Part shown: piece after piece, positions 6,964 to 13,273 of the stretch
Position numbering within the stretch: the first letter of the stretch is position 1
How the letters are laid out: every line of letters begins with the position of its first letter
Source: Anaerolineae bacterium
GTDB taxonomy: Bacteria > Chloroflexota > Anaerolineae > B4-G1
Length of the DNA: 13,273 bases
Assembly: GCA_030612585.1 (NCBI GenBank)
Contig: JAUWNP010000119.1
Span: forward strand, 1 to 13,273
Direction of reading: 5' to 3'
Program-made: the position numbers and the translations under genes
Notes under the pieces: model-generated
Told to the model about the DNA's origin: nothing
The model's database searches: none
The model's input: only the letters and a program-made list of their open reading frames with translations

Positions 6964-7935
6964 ATGCCTGGACGAGGATTGACGCAAAAGACCCAAACTG
7001 ACCGCGAGATCGTGCTCGAACGCGCGATGGTGACGCGCCATTATATCATGACCTGGGACCTAGATCGCTGCGTGGGGTGCCAGATCGGGCCGCTGGTCTG
7101 CCCCAAGGATGCCGTCATCCACGTAGAGGGCGAGATTGTGGACGGGCATCTGGCGAAGAAGCCTTCCGTGGACATTGACCCGGACAAGTGCGTGCTGTGC
7201 GGCATGTGCGAGGTAATGTGCCCCAAGAACGCCATCACGATAACCATCAACGGCAAGCGCGAGAATCCGGTGCTGGTCTACGGGGCGTTCCCGGACCTGA
7301 TCCAGTCTACGACGTTCGACAAAGAGCAGTTCGACTGGAGCCGGAGGGACTTCGTGACTGACAACTGTCCAACCGATGTCATCAGTCACGACGAGGAGCA
7401 GGGTACGCTGGTGGTGGACGATGGACATTGCATCCGTTGCCGCCAGTGTGAGATCGCCAGCGGTGGCGCATTCCAGGTGGTGCAGCCCTGGCAGGGCAAG
7501 GTGGAACTGCGGAGCGAGAAATGCGTGGAGGGCTGCCTGGCCTGCGCTGACATCTGCCCCACCCGCGCCTTGTACATCAATGACGATGGCAAGTTGGCGT
7601 TGGCTGATTACTACTGTATCAAGTGCGGCGCGTGCATGCAGGTCTGCCCGGTCAAGCCTGAGTACGAGGAATACGAGTTCACCTTTGAATCGCTGGGTGT
7701 GACCAAGACTGTGACCCGCACACGGATCACCAACGCCGGAGAACTGCCTGTGTGGGTCGAGCGGTGGCGCATTGGCCACGAGCCGGTTCAGAGTGCGGCG
7801 TGGATCGAGGCTCTGAGTAAGATGGCCGACGACAAAGCGGGCGCGGTGGAAATTGATAGGAAACGAGCGCTCAAGCGGCGCGATCTTTTGAAAGCGCTGG
7901 CAGGCAGTAGAGCGTTGTTGTGGGTAGAGGAATAG
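6964..7935 (+). CDS. Polyferredoxin, several [4Fe-4S] sites (cassette 1)
   Basis: A 323-residue cytoplasmic polyferredoxin and the last gene of cassette 1; AGGAG at 6953-6957 overlaps the preceding stop. Cys sites in order: C36-X2-C39-X6-C46-P, which lacks the usual third Cys (Gly42); C76/79/82/86, canonical; C156/C159/C162, with no fourth Cys next to it (EIASGGAF follows); C187-X3-C191-X2-C194-X3-C198-P; and C218/221/224/228, canonical. There are therefore two ordinary 2[4Fe-4S]-like blocks plus non-standard sites. The C-terminal ~90 residues carry no Cys. There is no signal peptide. It probably distributes low-potential electrons from HdrA or accepts them for another enzyme (inference). A close but broken copy lies at 12124-13012. 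Confidence 0.82.
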   Translation: MPGRGLTQKTQTDREIVLERAMVTRHYIMTWDLDRCVGCQIGPLVCPKDAVIHVEGEIVDGHLAKKPSVDIDPDKCVLCGMCEVMCPKNAITITINGKRENPVLVYGAFPDLIQSTTFDKEQFDWSRRDFVTDNCPTDVISHDEEQGTLVVDDGHCIRCRQCEIASGGAFQVVQPWQGKVELRSEKCVEGCLACADICPTRALYINDDGKLALADYYCIKCGACMQVCPVKPEYEEYEFTFESLGVTKTVTRTRITNAGELPVWVERWRIGHEPVQSAAWIEALSKMADDKAGAVEIDRKRALKRRDLLKALAGSRALLWVEE

Positions 7936-7962
7936 CCTGCGAATCTACGCTGCACGCGATGA

Positions 7963-8002
7963 GTGGACGGCCCGGCTCCCCCAGCCGGGCCGTCCGCATT
8001 TT
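7963..8002 (+). terminator. Rho-independent-type terminator after cassette 1
   Basis: GGACGGCCCGGCT (7965-7977) and AGCCGGGCCGTCC (7983-7995) form a perfect 13-bp stem around the loop CCCCC. It can be extended by a G-T wobble and a G-C pair (7963-7964 with 7996-7997). TTTT follows at 7999-8002. The stem is very stable, the T tract is short, and it begins 28 bases after the polyferredoxin stop. Confidence 0.8.
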
Positions 8003-8035
8003 CCGTGATACTATCTCGTTCCGGAGGCTCGGCAC

Positions 8036-8064
8036 TGGACACAGGTATGTCTCTGCGGTATAAT
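8036..8064 (+). promoter_or_regulatory. Sigma70-type promoter for the padR gene
   Basis: TGGACA (8036-8041) and a perfect TATAAT (8059-8064) are separated by exactly 17 bases. The site lies between the cassette 1 terminator and the GTG of padR, so transcription would start around 8071, about 25 bases before the start codon. It could also drive cassette 2, which begins 55 bases after padR with no terminator between. Confidence 0.7.
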
Positions 8065-8067
8065 ACC
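8057..8067. promoter_or_regulatory. Candidate operator over the -10 box
   Basis: GGTATAATACC has 5-base inverted arms (GGTAT/ATACC) around a single A and covers the -10 hexamer. A further GGTAT occurs upstream at 8044-8048. PadR proteins often repress their own promoter by binding an inverted repeat, so this is a plausible but unproven site. Confidence 0.35.
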
Positions 8068-8095
8068 AAAGAAATAATAGTCAAGGGGTGTTATA

Positions 8096-8479
8096 GTGGA
8101 TGTGGAAGAACTTCTGGCACGGTGGGAGAAGAACCACAAGAAGTGTCTGCTGACCTTCTGGGTGCTGCTGTTGCTCCACGAGAGGCCGATGTACGCGCTG
8201 GAGATGGGGCCGGCCGTGGCTCGTGCCAGCCGGGAGACGGTCGTCGCCGACGACAACAGCATGTACCGTGCTCTGCGTCGCTTCGAGAGGACGGGGATCG
8301 TCTCCAGTACTTGGCAGGACTCGCACCTGGGGCCGCAGCGGCGTTACTACGAACTCACGGTGCTGGGGCGTGAACTGCTGCGCCGGTTCATCCACCGCAA
8401 CATCCTCCTGTTGCAGGAGCCGGACATCGCAGCGCGCATCCAGGCCGTGGTGACCTCCATCGAGGAGAGGGAAAGTTGA
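8096..8479 (+). CDS. PadR-family winged-helix transcriptional regulator
   Basis: A 127-residue protein starting at GTG 8096, with AAGGGG at 8083-8088 upstream. It has the PadR winged-helix layout: an N-terminal helical region (LTFWVLLLLHERPMYALEM), a recognition part with NSMYRALRRFERTGIVSS, and a wing with GPQRRYYELTVLGRELL, close to the family's GPxRKYYxLTxxG signature. The short C-terminal helix would serve in dimerisation. It sits between the two redox cassettes on the same strand, has its own promoter, and is followed by hdrA-2 after 55 bases. It probably controls itself and cassette 2. The effector is unknown. The family call is firm; the target is inference. Confidence 0.85.
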   Translation: MDVEELLARWEKNHKKCLLTFWVLLLLHERPMYALEMGPAVARASRETVVADDNSMYRALRRFERTGIVSSTWQDSHLGPQRRYYELTVLGRELLRRFIHRNILLLQEPDIAARIQAVVTSIEERES

Positions 8480-8534
8480 GCGGGAAGCACACGCTTGATC
8501 ATCGGCCATTTCTATACTTCTAACGAGGAGTAAT

Positions 8535-10985
8535 ATGGCAGAAAACAACGGACACCCAGATCTGCGTATCGGCGTCTACGTCTGCCACTGTGGGGCGAAC
8601 ATCGCTGGGGTGATTGACCCACGAGAGGTGACAGACTATGCCGCCACACTGCCCGGGGTGGTGATCTCGAAAGACCATCGCTACTTATGCTCCGACCCCG
8701 GCCAGACTCTCATCCGAGAGGACATCAAGGAGCACAATCTCAATCGCGTCGTGGTGGCCGCCTGCAGCGTGCGCCTCCACCAGCCGACCTTCCGCGCCTG
8801 TGTGGCCGCGGCCGGCCTCAACCCCTTCCTCTTCGAGATGGCCAACATCCGCGAGCAATGCACCTGGGTGCACACCCACGAGTCTGAGGTGGCGCTGTGG
8901 AAGGCCAAGGACATGGTCGCCAGCGCCGTGGCCAAGGTCCGCCGCTTCACCCCGCTGGAGATGATCAAGGTGCCGGTTACCAGGCGGGCGCTCGTCATTG
9001 GCGCGGGCATCGCCGGCATCAGCGCCGCGCTCGACCTGGCCGACATGGGGATCGAGACGATCCTGGTGGAGAAGAATCTCTCCATCGGAGGGCACATGGC
9101 GCAACTGAACAAGACTTTCCCCACCATGGACTGTTCGATATGAATTCTCGCCCCCAAAATGGTTGACGCGGCGCGTCACCCGAAGATCACTCTCCTGACC
9201 TACGCCCAGGTGCAAGAGGTCAGCGGTTACGTCGGCAACTTCCAGGTCAAAGTCCTCAAGCAACCTCGTTATATCATAGCGGAGCGCTGCACCGGTTGCG
9301 GCCTGTGCGCCGAGGTCTGTCCCATCGAGGTGCCCAACGAGTTCGAGGAGAACATCGCGCCCCGCAAGGCGATCTACATTCCGCAGCCGCAGGCCGTTCC
9401 CCTGGTCTACACTATTGACCTCGAGAACTGCATCAAGTGCTATAAGTGCGTGGAAGCCTGTGGCAGCCTGCACGCGATTGACTTCGCCCAGGAGCCGGAG
9501 GAGGTCACACTGGATGTGGGCGCCATCATCGTCGCCACCGGCTACGATTTGTGGGACCCCTCGCCCATTGAGGAGTACGGCTACGGCAGGTATGAGAACG
9601 TCATCACCGCGCTGGAATTGGAGCGGCTCCTCAGCGACAGCGGCCCGACGGACGGCCGGTGTATCCGTCCCTCCGACGGTCGAATTCCCAAGAGCATAGC
9701 CTTCATCCAATGCGTCGGCTCGCGCGACAGCCGCTACTACGAGTACTGCTCAGGCTTCTGCTGCATGTACACGATCAAGAACGCCCTGATCTTCAAGGGC
9801 AAGTACCCCGACGCCGAGGTCAGCATCTTCTACATTGACATCCGCACCCCGGCCAAGGGGTATGAGGCGTTTTACCGGTGGGCTCGCGATGCGGGAATCT
9901 GCTTCATCCAGGGGCGCCCTTCGCAGATTGTCGAGGACCCAGACACGAAAACCCTTTTCGTCCACGCCGAGAATATAGACATCGGCCAGTTGGTGGAGTG
10001 GGAGGCCGAGATGGTCGTCCTCGCCCCAGCCGTTGTGCCAAGGAAGGAGGCCACTGCTCTTGGCCAGATTCTGGCCATTTGCAACTGCTCCGAAGGCTTC
10101 TACATGGAGTACCATCCCAAACTCAAGCCGATTGACACCCCCACCGAGGGGATCTTCCTGGCCGGCGCGGCGCAGGGGCCCAAGGACATCCCCGCCAGTG
10201 TCACCCAGGGGAGCGCGGCGGCAAGTCGCGCCGGGCGGATCATGGCCGCTGACCACTGGGAGATCGAGCCCATCGTGGCCTACATCTGGCCTGACAGGTG
10301 CAAGGAATGTGGCCTCTGCATGGATAAATGCCCCTACGGCGCTATCATCGGCGAGCGCGGTCAGATCGCCAAGATCATCCCCGCCAAGTGTCACGGCTGC
10401 GGATGCTGTGTGGCCGAGTGCCCACACAACGCCATCACCCAGATGCACTTCACCGATGCGCAGATATTGGCTCAGATGCACGCCCTGCTGGCCGAGAAGC
10501 CGGAGGAGAAAATGCTGGCCTTCATGTGCCACTGGTGCAGTTACGGCGGGGCCGATACGGCGGGGGTGAGCCACCTCGAGTACCCACCAAGTTCGCGGGG
10601 CATCCGCGTGATGTGTTCGGCTCGCATGGACAACGACTTCATCTTCGAGGCTTTCTACATGGGCGCGGGGATAGTGCTGGCCTCAGGCTGCCATCCCCAG
10701 GACTGCCACTACATCACCGGCCAGCAGCACGCTGCCAAACGTTTCGCCAGGATTCCCCGGATATTAGAGCGGATGGGCATCTCCCCCGAGCGCTTCAGGG
10801 TGGAGTGGATCTCCGCCGCCGAGGGAGCAAAGTACGCTCGGGTCATCAAAGAAGCAGATGAGACATTGCACGCGCTGGGCACGGAGAGAATCAGGGAGGA
10901 AAACGAGCGGGCTCGCCCCAAACTGAAGAGGCTCCTGCGCCGCTGGCCGGAGGTGCCGGGTGTGGCGGAGGCATTGGGCAAATGA
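8535..10985 (+). CDS. hdrA: Selenocysteine-containing HdrA fused to MvhD (cassette 2)
   Basis: Second HdrA-MvhD selenoprotein, 816 residues, with the same role and domain order as the copy at 588-3092. The ATG follows GAGGAG (8525-8530). CHC is at 17-19, an FAD-binding GAGIAG lies in the same place, and the in-frame TGA at 9141-9143 again gives Sec203 in [13 protein letters not shown]. Inserted ferredoxin clusters start at C252 and C299. The C-terminal ferredoxin is canonical here (C589/592/595/599, then C619/622/625/629), unlike copy 1. The MvhD domain begins [10 protein letters not shown] at C665. By eye about two thirds to three quarters of the residues match copy 1. The downstream restart (ATG 9159) has no ribosome binding site. 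The stop overlaps the next gene as ATGA. Other TGA codons in this locus are clearly stops coupled to the next start, so general reassignment of TGA is excluded. Confidence 0.9.
9141..9180 (+). promoter_or_regulatory. UGA(Sec) codon and bacterial SECIS hairpin, copy 2
   Basis: Same element as in hdrA-1: TGA at 9141-9143, stem arms 9164-9169 and 9173-9178 around the GGC triloop (9170-9172), with a two-pair extension past a bulged T. The 44 bases 9138-9181 are identical to 1191-1234. Immediately outside this block the copies differ, including the Ser codon before it (TCG here, AGT in copy 1). Confidence 0.83.
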
Positions 10986-11575
10986 TAAAAGTTGGCGGAT
11001 GCAAATCTGACTTCAAAGACGAGATCGCCGCCGAGCCTGGCGGGGAGAAGATCAAGATTTGTTTCTCCTGCGGCACCTGTGTAGCCAGTTGTCCCATCAG
11101 GTGGGTAGACGAGAATTACAACCCGCGCCGTATCATCAAGATGGTGGTGATGGGAATGAGGGATCAGGTTCTGTCCAGCCCGTTTATCTGGCTTTGCTCG
11201 GCCTGCGATATCTGCTACCGGCATTGCCCTCAGGGCGTGCGCATTTCGGACCTGATGAAGGCTATCCGAAACGTGGCCATCCGAGAGGGGTATGAGCCAA
11301 CAGGGGCCGTCGCTCAGGTGGATGAAGAGGCGTGTGCCGGTTGTGGCCTGTGTGCCCAGGCCTGTCCTTATGAAGCCATCAAGTTGGTCCCCGGGTGGGT
11401 GATGGGGCAACAGAGTACCTTGCCTGAAGTGGATAGGTTTCTCTGCCACGGGTGTGGCACCTGCGTTGCCACCTGCCCTGTCTCGGCCATTAGCATGACA
11501 GACCTGAGCGATGAGATGATCGTCGCTCAAATCAGAGAATTCGCGGAAGAGATAGGTAGCAGAAATGGGCGCTAG
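10982..11575 (+). CDS. hdrC: HdrC-like protein with added C-terminal ferredoxin, four [4Fe-4S] (cassette 2)
   Basis: A 197-residue paralogue of the protein at 3094-3687, overlapping the hdrA-2 stop as ATGA. HdrC half: C27/30/33/37 and C72/75/78/82 with YNPRRIIKMVVMGM between. Ferredoxin half: C118/121/124/128 and C155/158/161/165, both ending in Cys-Pro, so all four sites are canonical here. Sequence identity to copy 1 is only around half by eye, lower than for the HdrA pair. It would carry electrons between HdrA-2 and an acceptor not encoded nearby. No HdrB follows. Confidence 0.85.
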   Translation: MIKVGGCKSDFKDEIAAEPGGEKIKICFSCGTCVASCPIRWVDENYNPRRIIKMVVMGMRDQVLSSPFIWLCSACDICYRHCPQGVRISDLMKAIRNVAIREGYEPTGAVAQVDEEACAGCGLCAQACPYEAIKLVPGWVMGQQSTLPEVDRFLCHGCGTCVATCPVSAISMTDLSDEMIVAQIREFAEEIGSRNGR

Positions 11576-11993
11576 CCAAACGAAGCCAGATTGGGAGCCC
11601 AGGATCGTAACCTTTCTATGTAACTGGTGCCTGTATTCCAGACTCGATCAGGCTGACATCGCCAGGGTTCAAGAACAACCCAACGTTCGGATAGTAAAGA
11701 TCCCTTGCCTGGGGAGGATGGATCCACTGCACGTCTTAGTGGCTTTGCAAGAAGGCGCAGACGGTGTGCTGGTAGCCGGTTGCCACCCTGGGGACTGTCA
11801 TTATAAACGGGGGAACTTCATGGCAGAGAACAAGATGGTTGTCCTGCAAAAAGTCCTGGAAGCCGCTGGAGATCAAGGGAGGGTGAGATTCGCCCACGTC
11901 TCGACTGCGGAAAGGGGCAAATTCCCTCGCTTGGTAGAGGAACTGGTGGAAGAAGTGAGGGCTTTAGGACCGATTGAGCCTTTAGAACGATAA
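11565..11993 (+). CDS. mvhD: Stand-alone MvhD/FlpD-like [2Fe-2S] protein (cassette 2)
   Basis: A 142-residue MvhD family protein whose ATG lies 11 bases inside the end of the HdrC-like gene. All usual ligand motifs are present: CNWC (C19, C22), PCLGRMDP (C48) and GCHPGDCHY (C73, C78), followed by KRGN. This is the canonical version, in contrast to the copy at 3684-4124. As the last intact gene of cassette 2, it would need a partner oxidoreductase encoded elsewhere, because the Flx-like genes are missing here. Confidence 0.87.
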   Translation: MGASQTKPDWEPRIVTFLCNWCLYSRLDQADIARVQEQPNVRIVKIPCLGRMDPLHVLVALQEGADGVLVAGCHPGDCHYKRGNFMAENKMVVLQKVLEAAGDQGRVRFAHVSTAERGKFPRLVEELVEEVRALGPIEPLER

Positions 11994-12123
11994 GGGGAAT
12001 ACGACAGCGCACCGGCCTGAAAGAGTCGATGCTGGGCAGGTTTGCAACCCAGCGCTGCCTGTTCAAGGCGGCGCACGCAGGCGACAGAAACTCAGGCTTT
12101 CCACCTCAAAACGGAGTAGATTG
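11994..12123 (+). other. 130-base spacer where cassette 1 has three Flx-like genes
   Basis: No gene is visible. Two hairpins that share bases could form: GCTGGG (12031-12036) with CCCAGC (12048-12053), and GCGCTGCC (12052-12059) with GGCGGCGC (12067-12074, one G-T pair). Neither has a T tract. GGAG at 12113-12116 serves the next start. No recognisable remnant of the FrhB-, FlxB- or FlxA-like genes is seen. Confidence 0.5.
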
Positions 12124-13012
12124 ATGAAACGAGGTTCGACCATCAAGCACGAGACTGATGGAAAACTCATCCTGGAACGGAGGATGATCACCAGGCGTTA
12201 TGTCCTGGAACTGGATCGCGACAAGTGCGTCGGCTGTCAGATTGGGCCGCTGGTCTGCCCCAAGGGTGATGTGTCCCAAGAACGCCATCACCATGACCAT
12301 CAACGGCGAGCGCGAGAATCCCGTGTTGACTTATGAGGCTTTCCCAGACCTGATCCAGTCTACGACGTTCGACAAAAAGAAATTTGACTGGAGCAGGAAG
12401 GTGTTCGTGATAAACAACTGCCCGACGGAGGTCATCAGCCACGACGAGGAGCAGGATACGCTGGTGGTGGACGATGAACATTGCATCCGTTGTCGCCAGT
12501 GTGAGATCGCTAGCGGTGGCGCGTTCCATGTGGTGCAGCCCTGGCAGGGCAAGGTGGAACTGAGGAGCGAGAAATGCGTCGAAGGGTGCCTGGCCTGCGC
12601 CGACATCTGCCCCACCCGTGCGTTGCATATTGATGACCCTTCGACAGGCTCAGGGCAGGGCGAGGGCGAGTTAGTGTTGGCCGATTACTACTGCATCAAG
12701 TGCGGCGCGTGCATGCAGGTCTGCCCGGTCAAGCCCGAGTACGAGGAATACGAGTTCACCTTCGAGTCGCAGGGCGTGAGCAAGACCGTGGTTCACCAGC
12801 GGGTCACGAACGCCGGTGAACTGCCCGTCTGGGTCGAGCGGTGGCGCATCCGCCACACGCCGGTGCAGAGCGCGGCATGGATCGAGGCGCTGAACAAGAT
12901 GGCCGACGACAAGGCAGGCGCGGTAGAGATAGACGGCAAGCGGGCGCTCACGCGGCGTGACCTGTTGAGGGCGCTGGCGGGGGGCAGAGCGTTGGTGGGG
13001 GTGGAGAAGTAG
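12124..13012 (+). pseudogene. Second polyferredoxin, broken by an internal deletion and frameshift
   Basis: Paralogue of the polyferredoxin at 6964-7935. The 5' part (ATG 12124, after GGAG) runs through CVGCQIGPLVCPKG and then leaves frame, ending at 12336. The remainder continues in another frame from VMCPKNAITMTING to a stop at 13010-13012. Aligned to copy 1, about 104 bases (equivalent to 7109-7212) are missing at 12265/12266, removing the first three Cys of the second cluster. The rest is about 84% identical in protein and keeps the later Cys sites. An ATG at 12269, right after AAGGG, could restart translation and give a shorter ferredoxin, so residual function is possible. An assembly or sequencing error is the main alternative. 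A 9-residue insertion (12638-12664) is a separate difference. Confidence 0.72.
12637..12660 (+). repeat. Short dispersed-type repeat inserted in frame
   Basis: CCCTTCGACAGGCTCAGGG (12637-12655) plus CAGGG forms most of a 27-base insertion relative to the other polyferredoxin. It is translated as PSTGSGQGE with no frame disruption. Its ends are inverted (CCCT/AGGG). From memory this sequence is a common intergenic repeat in Chloroflexota and other environmental genomes; no second copy is seen in this window. Confidence 0.55.
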
Positions 13013-13273
13013 TCACGGTAGGGCCGGATCAGCAAGGCCAACCTCGCTGCGGGATAGCATGGACGCCGCGTCAGTGGCATACTGCGGAAGCGAGGATGTA
13101 CGAATGCCCGAAGAGCCCGGCGCGGGAAAACCACACGCCGGGATGTGTGGGGGGGGGGGGGGGGGGTTTTTGGCGGGGCGCCCCCCCGTTTGTGTGGGCA
13201 AACGGGGGCAAAAACCCCCCATGAAGTATTTGGGGCGGGGGGGTGTTGCCATTTGCCCCGGGGGGCCCCCGGG
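13013..13273. other. Gene-free right edge with homopolymers
   Basis: No credible gene, terminator or RNA is seen after the polyferredoxin stop. From about 13140 the sequence degenerates into runs, including 18 G (13149-13166), five T, seven C and further G/C runs to the end. This looks like low-quality sequence at a contig edge rather than biology. Confidence 0.6.

Noticed and set aside
7859..7905. RRDLLKALAG in the polyferredoxin as a twin-arginine export signal
   Set aside because: It lies at the extreme C-terminus and no hydrophobic segment follows; Tat signals are N-terminal.
8495..8518. Separate promoter for cassette 2 (TTGATC ... TATACT)
   Set aside because: The spacing is only 12 bases, too short for a sigma70 promoter, and the -10-like box would leave a very short leader. 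Read-through from the padR promoter is simpler.
13149..13166. Run of 18 G as a possible G-quadruplex or phase-variable tract
   Set aside because: It sits within about 130 bases of the contig end amid other homopolymers, which is typical of sequencing or assembly artefact.

Overview
The window carries two tandem, plus-strand copies of an iron-sulfur/flavin electron-transfer cassette of the heterodisulfide reductase (Hdr) type. A short AT-richer gene lies at the left edge and a low-complexity assembly edge at the right. The main observation is that both hdrA genes are interrupted at the same codon by an in-frame TGA. It sits where HdrA proteins have a conserved Cys (local sequence [16 protein letters not shown]) and is followed by a bacterial-type SECIS hairpin that is base-for-base identical in the two copies. 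I therefore annotate each hdrA as one selenoprotein gene read through the TGA (Sec203 in both), not as two split genes.

Layout. 90-509: small phage-like gene of unknown function. 588-7935, cassette 1: hdrA-mvhD fusion with Sec, a four-cluster HdrC-ferredoxin protein, a stand-alone MvhD, an FrhB/FlxC-like Fe-S protein, an FlxB/AsrA-like Fe-S protein, an FlxA/AsrB-like FAD/[2Fe-2S]/NAD(P)H oxidoreductase, and a polyferredoxin. Genes overlap by 4 bases or are separated by 1-16 bases, as in one operon. A perfect GC-rich hairpin terminator follows at about 7963-8002. 8096-8479: a PadR-type regulator with its own sigma70-like promoter. 8535-13012, cassette 2: hdrA-mvhD with Sec, HdrC-ferredoxin, MvhD, a 130-base spacer where cassette 1 has the three Flx-like genes, and a second polyferredoxin broken by a deletion and frameshift. 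13013-13273: no gene, ending in homopolymer-rich sequence.

Function (family knowledge plus inference). HdrA is the FAD-containing bifurcating core of Hdr complexes, MvhD passes electrons from a partner oxidoreductase to HdrA, and HdrC/ferredoxins carry electrons out. The FlxA/B/C-like genes suggest that NAD(P)H, not H2 or formate, is the partner of cassette 1, as in bacterial FlxABCD-HdrABC. No HdrB (CCG-domain) gene is present in either cassette, so the terminal acceptor is not evident; the HdrC protein instead carries an added two-cluster ferredoxin domain.

Organism. The gene content indicates a strict anaerobe with selenocysteine-decoding machinery (selA/selB/selC/selD not in the window). 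High GC, ATGA overlaps and Shine-Dalgarno sites indicate a bacterium. A short repeat (CCCTTCGACAGGCTCAGGG) inside the second polyferredoxin is one I associate from memory with Chloroflexota and similar environmental genomes, so Chloroflexota (Anaerolineae-like) is a tentative guess. The ragged right end suggests a metagenomic contig.
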